Assembly (NCBI GenBank): GCA_002493835.1
Contig: DLAA01000125.1
Coordinates: forward strand, 1 to 34,954
Source of the DNA: Lachnospiraceae bacterium UBA7060
GTDB lineage: Bacteria; Bacillota; Clostridia; Lachnospirales; Lachnospiraceae
DNA: 34,954 nt
Reading direction: 5' to 3'
Made by a program: the position numbers and the translations under genes. This document shows, piece after piece, positions 15,059 to 21,794 of this stretch. Below the pieces are notes generated by a model that saw only the letters and a program-made list of their open reading frames with translations, did not search any database and was not told where the DNA came from. The first letter of the stretch is position 1; each line of letters starts with the position of its first letter.

Positions 15059-15679
15059 TTAATGTTTATACAGCCGAAAAACGCCAAACACCTTTCCGAG
15101 TATCTGACAGTCATCCACAATAATAGGTTCCATGGAATCATTTTCCGGCTGCAGACGAATATGTCCGTCTTCCTTATAAAATGTCTTCACAGTGGCGGAA
15201 TCATCAATCAAAGCCACAACCGTGTCTCCATTGGATGCTGTCTGACAACAATTTACAAAAATTTGGTCGCCACTGTAGATACCAACGTTGATCATAGAAT
15301 CACCTTTGACTTTCAAAACAAAAGAATCACCGGTCGGTACCATATCAGCGGGAACCGGGAAATATCTCTCAATATTCTGTTCTGCCAGAATCGGAAGTCC
15401 GGCAGCCACTTGGCCAATCACAGGCAAAGAAACCATCTCCGTGCGTACCATCTGAAAATTGTCATCACAGATTTCTATTGCACGAGGTTTTGTGGGATCG
15501 CGTCTGATAAAACCATTTTTTTCCAAGGTCTCCAAGTGAGAGTGAACTGACGAAGTAGATTTCAAATTAACTGCCTCACAGATTTCGCGAACTGCAGGCG
15601 GATATCCTCTTTTTAAAATCTCGTCTTTAATATAATCAAGAATCTGCTGCTGTTTCGCAGTGATCTTTCCCTGTGCCAT
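15059..15679 (-). CDS. lexA: SOS response repressor LexA
   Basis: A 206-residue repressor and latent protease. The winged-helix DNA-binding domain is at 1-70 (ITAKQQQILDYIKDEILKRGYPPAVREI, with STSSVHSHLETLEKNGFI as recognition part). The self-cleavage bond is A93-G94 in QVAAGLP; the catalytic pair is S128 (KGDSMIN) and K165 (SATVK). The ATG at 15679 has AAGG eight bases upstream; the TTG two codons earlier is too close to it. LexA represses DNA-damage genes until RecA filaments trigger its cleavage. LexA-type boxes lie in the divergent promoter region. Confidence 0.97.
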   Translation of the reverse strand: MAQGKITAKQQQILDYIKDEILKRGYPPAVREICEAVNLKSTSSVHSHLETLEKNGFIRRDPTKPRAIEICDDNFQMVRTEMVSLPVIGQVAAGLPILAEQNIERYFPVPADMVPTGDSFVLKVKGDSMINVGIYSGDQIFVNCCQTASNGDTVVALIDDSATVKTFYKEDGHIRLQPENDSMEPIIVDDCQILGKVFGVFRLYKH

Positions 15680-15760
15680 CTTCAAATCCTTATCCTTTCT
15701 CCAGCCTTTTGGCCGATAACAAGTTTCTGAATAATAGGTTTCATATAATAATCTAAATTA

Positions 15761-15789
15761 ATCATATCACAGCAGCTTGAAAAAAGCAA
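15761..15789 (-). promoter_or_regulatory. Promoter of lexA
   Basis: On the minus strand, TTGCTT (15789-15784) and TATGAT (15766-15761) with a 17-base spacer. The LexA-like box at 15801-15812 lies 11 bases upstream of the -35, compatible with autoregulation. Confidence 0.6.
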
Positions 15790-15800
15790 ACATATATTCA

Positions 15801-15812
15801 GAAAATTTGTTC
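15801..15812. promoter_or_regulatory. LexA box 1 (one mismatch)
   Basis: GAAAATTTGTTC, one mismatch from the Firmicutes LexA (Cheo box) core GAAC-N4-GTTC. It lies between the lexA -35 and the -35 of the divergent LysM gene. Confidence 0.65.
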
Positions 15813-15832
15813 GATTATTTCTTCAAAATATA

Positions 15833-15861
15833 TTGACAGCCGAAAATTTGTTCGATATAAT
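15833..15861 (+). promoter_or_regulatory. Consensus promoter of the LysM/YneA-like gene
   Basis: A perfect TTGACA (15833-15838) and perfect TATAAT (15856-15861) separated by exactly 17 bases. A LexA-type box fills the spacer, so tight repression is predicted. Confidence 0.9.
15842..15853. promoter_or_regulatory. LexA box 2, inside the promoter spacer
   Basis: GAAAATTTGTTC, identical to box 1, located between the -35 and -10 boxes of the consensus promoter. LexA bound here would block RNA polymerase. Confidence 0.75.
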
Positions 15862-15876
15862 TCTCTTATCAACAAA

Positions 15877-15888
15877 GAACATTTGTTC
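15877..15888. promoter_or_regulatory. LexA box 3, perfect
   Basis: GAACATTTGTTC, a perfect GAAC-N4-GTTC site, about ten bases downstream of the predicted transcription start. Confidence 0.88.
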
Positions 15889-15889
15889 A

Positions 15890-15901
15890 CAACATATGTT
15901 C
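15890..15901. promoter_or_regulatory. LexA box 4 (one mismatch)
   Basis: CAACATATGTTC, one mismatch from the core and containing the ACATATGT centre of the Bacillus consensus. It starts one base after box 3, so two LexA dimers could sit side by side. Confidence 0.7.
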
Positions 15902-15924
15902 TGAAGAGAAAGGAGCGGCAGCTA

Positions 15925-16332
15925 ATGGAACAGAAATACAGAACCCCACAAGATATCAAAAGTGAACGAAGAATCCGTGAAAACCGTATTCGTAGAAGAC
16001 GGGAGATGAGAAAACATTTCCTTATGTTTGTGATAACACTTTGTCTGATTATCACATGTTCCGCAGCTGTCAGTTCTTTTCGATCCAGCGCGAAAAACGA
16101 TACGGAAACTATGTCCTGCAAATACTACAAAAGCATTATTGTATCAAACAGTGATACTCTCTGGTCCATTGCCGAAACTTATATGGACGAAGAGCATTAT
16201 GAATCCATCCATGAATACATTCGGGAAGTCATGCAGATCAATGCCCTTACAAGCGATGCGATTTATGCAGACGCCCATCTGATTGTTCCCTACTACGATG
16301 CTGCACCTGTGGCGACTGCATCTTGTAAGTAG
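15925..16332 (+). CDS. LysM-domain membrane protein, probable SOS cell-division suppressor (YneA-like)
   Basis: A 135-residue protein from the ATG at 15925, with AAGGAG about nine bases upstream; the longer frame to 15883 crosses two LexA boxes. Layout: a strongly basic cytoplasmic N terminus (1-30), one membrane segment (31-50) and an extracellular LysM-type peptidoglycan-binding domain (about 67-123, with SDTLWSIAETYM). Size, topology and divergent position next to lexA match YneA of Bacillus, which delays septation after DNA damage. The LexA boxes over its promoter support SOS control. Overall residue similarity to YneA was not measured, so the role is inferred from architecture and context. 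Confidence 0.8.
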   Translation: MEQKYRTPQDIKSERRIRENRIRRRREMRKHFLMFVITLCLIITCSAAVSSFRSSAKNDTETMSCKYYKSIIVSNSDTLWSIAETYMDEEHYESIHEYIREVMQINALTSDAIYADAHLIVPYYDAAPVATASCK

Positions 16333-16349
16333 AGGAGGCATCAATCCAT

Positions 16350-16425
16350 ATGAAGCGTAAACCAGGAATTTTTTGATGACATTGATGATTTGATTTCGCT
16401 TATTAAGACAGGCAGATGTTATTAA
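16350..16425 (+). pseudogene. Possible frame-disrupted micro-ORF after the LysM gene
   Basis: A good ribosome site (GAGGAGG) lies nine bases before an ATG at 16350 that encodes only eight residues (MKRKPGIF). The neighbouring frame from 16354 to a TAA at 16423-16425 reads SVNQEFFDDIDDLISLIKTG and four further residues. A one-base indel just after the ATG would join the two into a 24-residue acidic peptide. This may be a decayed small gene or chance. Confidence 0.25.
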
Positions 16426-16429
16426 ATTG

Positions 16430-16438
16430 TGGTATACT
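16430..16438 (+). promoter_or_regulatory. Extended -10 promoter of the WYL regulator gene
   Basis: TGGTATACT: an extended -10 element (TG, one base, TATACT at 16433-16438) without a good -35 at the expected distance. It lies about 36 bases before the regulator start. Confidence 0.45.
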
Positions 16439-16474
16439 GATCTCTGTAACACAGCACAGAGGAGGAAGTATTCC

Positions 16475-17383
16475 ATGAAAATTGATCGAATGATCGGCAT
16501 TCTGTCCATCTTACTGCAGAAAGAGAAGGTAACCGCTCCCTATTTGGCAGAAAAATTTGAAGTATCCAGGCGTACAATCAGTAGGGATCTGGAAGCGCTC
16601 TCTATGGCGGGGATTCCCTTGGTTACAGAACAAGGGCAAAACGGCGGTGTCTCTATCATGGAAGGTTATAAAATCGATCGTACCCTGCTTTCCACTTCGG
16701 ATATGCAGGCCATATTGGCAGGTCTTCGCAGCCTGGACAGTGTGAGCGGAACAAACCGCTATGTTCAACTGATGGAGAAACTCTCTGCGGGCGCATCAAA
16801 TTTGCTCGCTGGAGATACCCATATCCTGATTGACCTTTCTTCCTGGTATAAATCATCTTTATCCCCTAAAATTGAATTATTGCACAGTGCCATGCTCTCT
16901 GGACATAAAGTATCTTTTGTCTACCATGCACCAAAAGGAGAGTCAAAACGAACCGTAGAGCCCTATGATTTAATTTTTCAATGGGCCGGCTGGTATCTCT
17001 GGGGATGGTGCGAGAACAGGGAAGACTTTCGTCTCTTTAAGTTGATGCGTATGACGGATTTGCAAATTGCGGAGGTTTTTGACAAGCGACCTGTAACACT
17101 TCCAGATTTGGCCTCAGATAAGATTTTTCCCTCCTTGTATCAGGTAAAAGCAAAGATTCAACCAGAATATAAGTGGCGGCTGGTGGAAGAATATGGTCCG
17201 GAAAGTTTTGTCCTCCAATCGGATGGAACGCTGTTATTTTCAGCGGCATTTACAGACAAAACTAGCATTATAGGGTGGATTGTCTCATTTGGAGGCGGTG
17301 CAGAGCTGTTGGAGCCCGCGGAATTCAGACGGGATATCTTAATTTTGGCTGAGGATATTCGAAATAAATATCTGGATAAATAG
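16475..17383 (+). CDS. YafY-type HTH transcriptional regulator with WYL domain
   Basis: A 302-residue regulator from the ATG at 16475, which has GAGGAGG nine bases upstream; the frame extends further but crosses the promoter. The N-terminal helix-turn-helix (about 1-60: MIGILSILLQKEKVTAPYLAEKFEVSRRTISRDLEAL) is of the DeoR/HTH_11 type. A WYL ligand-binding domain follows at about 135-220, containing the GWYLWGWCENREDFRLFKL segment, and then the C-terminal extension. Such proteins often sense nucleotides or small ligands and control nearby genes. The next gene is a possible target or effector partner. Confidence 0.9.
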   Translation: MKIDRMIGILSILLQKEKVTAPYLAEKFEVSRRTISRDLEALSMAGIPLVTEQGQNGGVSIMEGYKIDRTLLSTSDMQAILAGLRSLDSVSGTNRYVQLMEKLSAGASNLLAGDTHILIDLSSWYKSSLSPKIELLHSAMLSGHKVSFVYHAPKGESKRTVEPYDLIFQWAGWYLWGWCENREDFRLFKLMRMTDLQIAEVFDKRPVTLPDLASDKIFPSLYQVKAKIQPEYKWRLVEEYGPESFVLQSDGTLLFSAAFTDKTSIIGWIVSFGGGAELLEPAEFRRDILILAEDIRNKYLDK

Positions 17384-17451
17384 GTTGAAAAAACATGCTG
17401 TCACTTTGTGATAAATCGTTTAAAAAGAGAATTGGTCTAGGACATACATAA

Positions 17452-17497
17452 ATATCAAATCAAACAAGACATACAGATGTCTTGTTTGATTTGATAT
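17452..17497. repeat. Perfect palindrome, 21-bp arms with 4-base loop
   Basis: The arm at 17452-17472 (ATATCAAATCAAACAAGACA plus T) is matched without mismatch by its complement at 17477-17497; the loop is ACAG. Chance occurrence of a 42-base perfect hairpin is very unlikely. No T run follows in either direction, so it does not look like a terminator. It lies 35 bases before the start of the GyrI-like gene. Confidence 0.92.
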
Positions 17498-17500
17498 GAT

Positions 17501-17528
17501 AAACCCATCTTGAAGAAAGGATGGGTTT
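17501..17528 (+). promoter_or_regulatory. Hairpin enclosing the ribosome binding site of the GyrI-like gene
   Basis: AAACCCATC at 17501-17509 pairs with GATGGGTTT at 17520-17528. The 10-base loop TTGAAGAAAG carries the purine-rich ribosome site, and the start ATG is four bases after the stem. Translation could be modulated by this fold. Confidence 0.6.
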
Positions 17529-17532
17529 TATT

Positions 17533-17994
17533 ATGGAATATGAAATTGTAACATTAAAAGAAAAAATTGCTGTTGGTATCTCAGCAAGAACAAACAATGC
17601 TTCCCCAGACATGGGGGCTGTCATCGGTGGACTGTGGAATCGTTTTTATAACGAAGGGGTCTACGCCTCCATACCTGGTAAGGTAAACGAAAAAGCGTTA
17701 GGAATCTATACGGATTACGCCGGGGATGCGCGGGATGATTACACTATAGTTGTTGCATGCGAGGCAAAGGAATGTCCTCAGGAAAAGGAAAAATATACGG
17801 TCTGCCAAATTCCGGCAGGACAATATGCAAAGTTCATTATTCATGGTGATATGGTTCAGGCTGTTGCAAATGCATGGGTTGAGATTTGGCAAATGGATCT
17901 TCCTAGGACTTTTTTATGCGATTTTGAGGAATACCAAAACGACGACATGGAAAATGCAGAAATCCATATTTATGTAGGACTAAAAGAATCATAA
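17533..17994 (+). CDS. GyrI-like / AraC effector-binding domain protein
   Basis: A 153-residue stand-alone effector-binding domain. It begins MEYEIVTLKEKIAVGISARTNN and shows the GYAGDARDDYTIVVACEA-type core (YTDYAGDARDDY) and the C-terminal FEEYQNDDMENAEIHIYVGLK strand common to the GyrI-like/AraC_E_bind fold, which binds small hydrophobic or drug-like ligands. The ATG at 17533 is preferred to 17521, which touches the ribosome site. It follows the WYL regulator gene after 149 bases containing two hairpins. The specific ligand is unknown. Confidence 0.85.
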   Translation: MEYEIVTLKEKIAVGISARTNNASPDMGAVIGGLWNRFYNEGVYASIPGKVNEKALGIYTDYAGDARDDYTIVVACEAKECPQEKEKYTVCQIPAGQYAKFIIHGDMVQAVANAWVEIWQMDLPRTFLCDFEEYQNDDMENAEIHIYVGLKES

Positions 17995-18041
17995 ATAGAA
18001 GGCATTCGCCTAAGCAATAGAAATGCCTTATAGAAGTAGAA

Positions 18042-18083
18042 GTCCAACTATGAAACAAATATCGGTTTATTTCATAGTTGGAC
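18042..18083. repeat. Inverted repeat, 14-bp arms, between converging genes
   Basis: GTCCAACTATGAAA at 18042-18055 and its exact complement at 18070-18083 enclose a 14-base loop. It lies between the converging GyrI-like gene and the recombinase gene, and could serve as a bidirectional terminator although T runs are poor on both sides. Confidence 0.7.
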
Positions 18084-18140
18084 ATAAAAACATATAGAAC
18101 ACATATCCCTTCATCACAGCGCTCTTCAGTCAAATGATAA

Positions 18141-19208
18141 TTAATTTTCCCTCAATTTAATTGCTCTGGCAGCTTTTCGACGATTCTGATCTTTCATGGC
18201 TGCATAATGTTTTCTGGTGGTCCCGACATCCGAGTGTCCTAAAACATCAGCTACCAGATAAATGTCCTCAGTTTCCTGATAAAGAGTTGTACCAAAGGTG
18301 GAACGCAGCTTATGAGGCGTAATTCTTTTCTGTGGGACAAATTCTTTCGCATATTTTTCTACCAGATTCTCCACAGCATGTACGCTGATCCTTTTTTTCT
18401 GCAAAGAGAAAAACAAAGCGTTTTCTTCACCGGGAAGCGCCTGTGCGGCAATATGAACGCGCGGTCCTTCTATATAGTCAAGCAGGGCTTTTTCTACCTC
18501 CTCACCAAAATAAATAATCGCTTCGTTGCCGCCTTTTCTGATAATGCGTATGCTGTTTTCACGAAAATTTACGTCATTTATATCCAGTCCCACACATTCC
18601 GACACACGAATGCCTGTTCCTAAAAAAAGTGTGACAATGGCGATATCCCGGATTTTGGTTTTCAGGAAGAAATCTTTCTTTTTACCAGTAAGCTGTTTTT
18701 CATAATTATCCAGACTGTCCAAAAAGATTGCTACTTCGTCAGGTTCCAGATGAATAATTGCCTTCTCGTGTATCTTGGGCATGTCCACTTGCATTCCTAC
18801 ATTTTTAGTGAGCAGTTCCTTTTTATAGAAGTAATCCAGAAAGCTTCTGAGAGAAGACATTTTCCTGGCAATGCTGCTTGCACCGTTTTTCTGTTCGCCC
18901 GTGTCAGACTCATAATATTTTAAATATTCCTGATACTCCTCAATATCTACGCTGTTCAGACAGTTTAAATCTTCCAATGTGATTCCGTGAATGCCTTTGT
19001 TTGACAGCGCCGGATTTCTTTCTGTTAAAAAACGTAAAAATACCTGCAGATCATAGGCGTATGATATTCTAGTCTTGGCGCTGGATTTCTGTTCAAGTGC
19101 GCGAAAATAGTCCCGCGTATAAGGAGGAAGCTCTTCCAAAAGTTTTCTTAACTGCAAAGTATAGCTTGTTTCCTTTTTTTCATGATAAGTATGGTTTTTA
19201 GCAGGCAT
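18141..19208 (-). CDS. Xer-type tyrosine recombinase (XerC/XerS-like)
   Basis: A 355-residue site-specific recombinase with an N-terminal SAM-like core-binding domain (about 25-145) and a C-terminal catalytic domain. All catalytic residues are visible: R201 (GTGIRVSE), K225, H299 and R302 (HKLRSTF), H325 (LGHSDVGTT) and nucleophile Y335 (RKHYAAM). At 355 residues it is longer than XerC/XerD (about 300) and closer to the single-recombinase XerS of streptococci, which resolves chromosome dimers. It starts five bases after the ttcA-like gene, with AGAGGT upstream. No integrase-type neighbours or att sites were seen, so a chromosomal role is favoured over a mobile element. Confidence 0.88.
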   Translation of the reverse strand: MPAKNHTYHEKKETSYTLQLRKLLEELPPYTRDYFRALEQKSSAKTRISYAYDLQVFLRFLTERNPALSNKGIHGITLEDLNCLNSVDIEEYQEYLKYYESDTGEQKNGASSIARKMSSLRSFLDYFYKKELLTKNVGMQVDMPKIHEKAIIHLEPDEVAIFLDSLDNYEKQLTGKKKDFFLKTKIRDIAIVTLFLGTGIRVSECVGLDINDVNFRENSIRIIRKGGNEAIIYFGEEVEKALLDYIEGPRVHIAAQALPGEENALFFSLQKKRISVHAVENLVEKYAKEFVPQKRITPHKLRSTFGTTLYQETEDIYLVADVLGHSDVGTTRKHYAAMKDQNRRKAARAIKLREN

Positions 19209-19213
19209 GACAT

Positions 19214-19942
19214 TTACCTCTTTTCCGGCTTATTCCAGCCGTCTATGTTTCCGTTTATAATTGCTGTAAACATACGTTCTTTTACACCTGGAGCCTCCCG
19301 ATTAATTTCCTGCACCATATTTTTTACGGTTTCCCGTTTCGTATGTCCATCCGCAGGACAGGGACTTTTGACTACAGGGACATTGTATTTATTTACGAAA
19401 CCTATCACATCTGCCTCATTCATATATATTAACGGACGTATCACTGTAATTTGCGTGCGGTCCAAATAAGTAACCGGACGAAATGTGTGGAACCGTCCTT
19501 CATAAATCAGTGACATCATCATGGTTTCCACCACATCATCCTTGTGATGTGCATAGGCCGCCTTATTACAGCCAAGCTCTTTTATTGCATTATTCAACGC
19601 CCCTTTTCTCATTTTAGCACACAGGGAGCAGGGATTAGACTCTTTCCTGTCCTCAAAAATTATCTTTCCAATATCTGTTTTTATGATATCATATCTCACA
19701 TCGAGTTCTCGACAAAGTGCCTCTATTTTTGAAAAATCTAAATTTCCAAAACCAAGGTCGACTGTCACTGCACACAGGTCAAAAAAAGCGGGATAAAAAC
19801 GCCGTAGTCCCTGCAGTGCATAGAGCAGAGTCAAACTATCCTTTCCACCTGAAATCCCCACGGCAATTTTATCTCCCGGCTCAATCATATGATAGTCGTC
19901 CACAGCTTTTCTTGTCAAACTTAAAACTTGTTGTAATTTCAT
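19214..19942 (-). CDS. TtcA/TilS-family tRNA-modifying ATPase, probable 2-thiocytidine synthetase
   Basis: A 242-residue PP-loop ATPase. The ATP-binding motif SGGKDS is at 31-36, and a CxxC pair C105-C108 (NPCSLCAKMRKG) plus a later Cys in KSPCPADGHTKRE match the cluster-binding cysteines of TtcA, which converts cytidine 32 of some tRNAs to 2-thiocytidine. TilS lacks this CxxC, which argues for the TtcA group. The ATG has GAGGA upstream. It is the first gene of a two-gene unit with the recombinase on the minus strand. Confidence 0.88.
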   Translation of the reverse strand: MKLQQVLSLTRKAVDDYHMIEPGDKIAVGISGGKDSLTLLYALQGLRRFYPAFFDLCAVTVDLGFGNLDFSKIEALCRELDVRYDIIKTDIGKIIFEDRKESNPCSLCAKMRKGALNNAIKELGCNKAAYAHHKDDVVETMMMSLIYEGRFHTFRPVTYLDRTQITVIRPLIYMNEADVIGFVNKYNVPVVKSPCPADGHTKRETVKNMVQEINREAPGVKERMFTAIINGNIDGWNKPEKR

Positions 19943-20037
19943 ATTTCGTCCTCTATACTCCGTTCGGAAATCTATGCCTATATGATTTGTCCGTCTTTGT
20001 TGGACATTTGCACGTTGTTTTCTCTAGTATTAAGTAT

Positions 20038-20043
20038 ATTATA
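20038..20043 (-). promoter_or_regulatory. Candidate -10 box of the ttcA-xer unit
   Basis: TATAAT read on the minus strand, about 95 bases upstream of the ttcA-like start. No convincing -35 box stands 16-18 bases upstream, so this is tentative. Confidence 0.35.
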
Positions 20044-20045
20044 CA

Positions 20046-20057
20046 GAATATTTGTTC
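20046..20057. promoter_or_regulatory. LexA-like box upstream of the ttcA-xer unit
   Basis: GAATATTTGTTC has one mismatch to GAAC-N4-GTTC and differs from LexA boxes 1-2 of this window by one base. It sits directly upstream of the candidate -10 box on the minus strand. Confidence 0.45.
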
Positions 20058-20090
20058 TCTTGGCATTATTTTTTTTCACGATCTTTGGTA

Positions 20091-20119
20091 TTGTTTCCGG
20101 CCTGCCAAATTGGTATAAT
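20091..20119 (+). promoter_or_regulatory. Promoter of the AI-2E family permease gene
   Basis: TTGTTT (20091-20096) and a perfect TATAAT (20114-20119) with a 17-base spacer; the predicted start is near 20126. Confidence 0.7.
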
Positions 20120-20130
20120 TAACTAAGAGA

Positions 20131-20150
20131 AGAACAGACATGTTTGTTCT
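20131..20150. promoter_or_regulatory. 20-bp near-perfect palindrome after the transcription start (candidate operator)
   Basis: AGAACAGACATGTTTGTTCT is symmetrical except for one pair. It lies just after the predicted transcription start of the permease gene, a typical operator position. The spacing between its GAAC and GTTC halves is ten bases, so it is not a standard LexA box. Confidence 0.55.
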
Positions 20151-20177
20151 AAAATAACTCTTCGAAAGGTTTTGCAA

Positions 20178-21497
20178 ATGAAATTTAAATTTGAAAAAAA
20201 ATACTTATATTGGGGAATTACAGCATTTCTTGCTTTGGCAGGAGCAATCCTCTTCTACTATATCCTCTTCCATCGATCCAATTTTATTGGAGGCCTTGAC
20301 AAATTTATCACGATTGCCATGCCGATCATAGATGGTTTTGTGCTGGCTTATCTGTTCACGCCTATCTTGAACAAAATAGAAAAGTCCATTATCAAGCCAC
20401 TATGCCTAAAAGCCGGTCTTTCTATGACACCCACAGTGAAACGCCGCATTCGTGCAGGGTCCATTTTGGCTACATTGGTGGTGATTCTCTTAGTTTTCTA
20501 TGAACTGTTTGCCCTTATTCTCCCGGAGGTTGTTCGAAGTGTGCAGAGCATTATTTTTCAGTTTCCTATTTATGTCAACAATCTTTCCAACTGGGCGCTC
20601 CTTCTATTGAAAGATAACCCTGATCTGGAAGCCACTGTGAATGCGTTGATCAACCAGTATTCCACAAAAGTGATGGAGTATGTAAACACCAATCTCCTTC
20701 CCCATATCAACGAAGTCTTAAAAACCGTCTCTTTAAGTGTACTCGGTGTTTTTAAGGCGCTCTGGAATCTTATAATTGGTTTCATCATTTCAGTATATCT
20801 GTTGGGAAGTAAAGAGAAGTTTGCAGGGCAGGCAAAAAAAATTGTCTATGCTGTTTTTGACCGCAAAGCTGGCAATGAGATGATCTCAAATTTTCGATTT
20901 GTCCATAGTACTTTCATCGGTTTTCTCGGCGGAAAGATTGTGGACTCTATTATCATTGGCATTATCTGTTTTGTATGCACCAGTATCATCGGCACTCCTT
21001 ACTCTATACTGGTAAGCATGATTATCGGTTTAACCAATGTCATTCCTTTCTTTGGCCCTTGGATCGGCGGTATTCCCAGCGCCCTTCTGGTTCTTATGGT
21101 GGATCCAAAGCAAGCGCTCTATTTTGGTATTTTGATTATCGTGATTCAGCAGTTTGACGGCAATATTCTTGGCCCGAAGATTCTCGGCGATTCCACGGGA
21201 CTTTCCGGTTTCTGGGTGATTTTCTCTATCACCATTTTTGGAGGCCTGTTTGGTGTCCTTGGCATGGTTGTGGGTGTTCCAATCTTTGCTGTCTTTTATG
21301 CAGGTGTGAAATCTCTTGTCAATCGGACATTGCACAAAAAAAATCTGCCGACGGAACTTAACCCATATATGACGGTCGGCCAGATTGAAGAGTCCATGGC
21401 TTTTACTGAATATGTGCCTCCCGTCAAAAAAAAGGCAGTAAACAAGACAGCAAAGCAAAAAAACAGTCCTGAAAGAGACCGTTCACAGAAATCTTAG
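20178..21497 (+). CDS. AI-2E family transporter (PerM/YdiK-like)
   Basis: A 439-residue integral membrane protein from the ATG at 20178, which follows AAAGG by eight bases. About eight hydrophobic segments are visible, with the family block IIGLTNVIPFFGPWIGGIPSALLVLMVDP and GNILGPKILGDSTGLSGFWVIFSI near the C-terminal half. The basic cytoplasmic tail (last 40 residues) is Lys-rich. Members have been linked to autoinducer-2 export or sodium-proton exchange; the substrate here cannot be told from sequence. It has its own promoter and is followed after 11 bases by a small membrane protein. Confidence 0.9.
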   Translation: MKFKFEKKYLYWGITAFLALAGAILFYYILFHRSNFIGGLDKFITIAMPIIDGFVLAYLFTPILNKIEKSIIKPLCLKAGLSMTPTVKRRIRAGSILATLVVILLVFYELFALILPEVVRSVQSIIFQFPIYVNNLSNWALLLLKDNPDLEATVNALINQYSTKVMEYVNTNLLPHINEVLKTVSLSVLGVFKALWNLIIGFIISVYLLGSKEKFAGQAKKIVYAVFDRKAGNEMISNFRFVHSTFIGFLGGKIVDSIIIGIICFVCTSIIGTPYSILVSMIIGLTNVIPFFGPWIGGIPSALLVLMVDPKQALYFGILIIVIQQFDGNILGPKILGDSTGLSGFWVIFSITIFGGLFGVLGMVVGVPIFAVFYAGVKSLVNRTLHKKNLPTELNPYMTVGQIEESMAFTEYVPPVKKKAVNKTAKQKNSPERDRSQKS

Positions 21498-21508
21498 GAG
21501 GGATTCAT

Positions 21509-21736
21509 ATGATTCATGTTCTTTTCTTTACCGCTGTCGTTGTATTGCTCATCTTTTTTTATATGCGCCGTATTACAAGGCGAAGAAGGTCTAAATCCGC
21601 AGATTTAAACTCTGTCAGGGACTATCACGCTTCCTATGACCGTATCAGAAGCCGCAAGGACTTGCGCGACAAAGAAAATGCCTATCGCACCTATGTGACG
21701 AAATATAATAGTTCTGAAGACTACCGCGAACGTTGA
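21509..21736 (+). CDS. Small membrane protein of unknown function
   Basis: A 75-residue protein with one N-terminal membrane segment (about 3-19) followed by an Arg-rich stretch (MRRITRRRRSKS) and a polar, probably helical tail (SVRDYHASYDRIRSRKDLRDKENAY). I do not recognise a family. AGGAGG stands eight bases before the ATG, and the gene is 11 bases after the AI-2E transporter gene, so the two are surely co-transcribed. The positive-inside rule puts the tail in the cytoplasm. Confidence 0.75.
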   Translation: MIHVLFFTAVVVLLIFFYMRRITRRRRSKSADLNSVRDYHASYDRIRSRKDLRDKENAYRTYVTKYNSSEDYRER

Positions 21737-21762
21737 AAAAGGAGCGGACACAAATCCGCTCC
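21736..21762 (-). terminator. Terminator of the cytidylate-kinase-like gene
   Basis: An 8-bp perfect stem (GGAGCGGA at 21741-21748 with TCCGCTCC at 21755-21762) followed on the minus strand by TTTTT. It probably also limits transcription from the + strand pair. Confidence 0.75.
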
Positions 21763-21794
21763 CATTTGGCCTCAATACTACACATTTTAAAACA

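Noticed and set aside
18141..19208. Phage or transposon integrase
   Set aside because: No phage genes, cargo or attachment-site duplication is visible, and the gene is paired with a tRNA-modification gene; a chromosomal Xer role is more likely.
20024..20048. dif-like site near TATATTAT
   Set aside because: Only the AT-rich centre resembles dif; the outer arms do not match remembered consensus sequences.
20131..20150. LexA box in the permease promoter
   Set aside because: Its GAAC and GTTC halves are ten bases apart instead of four, so it is treated as a separate palindrome.
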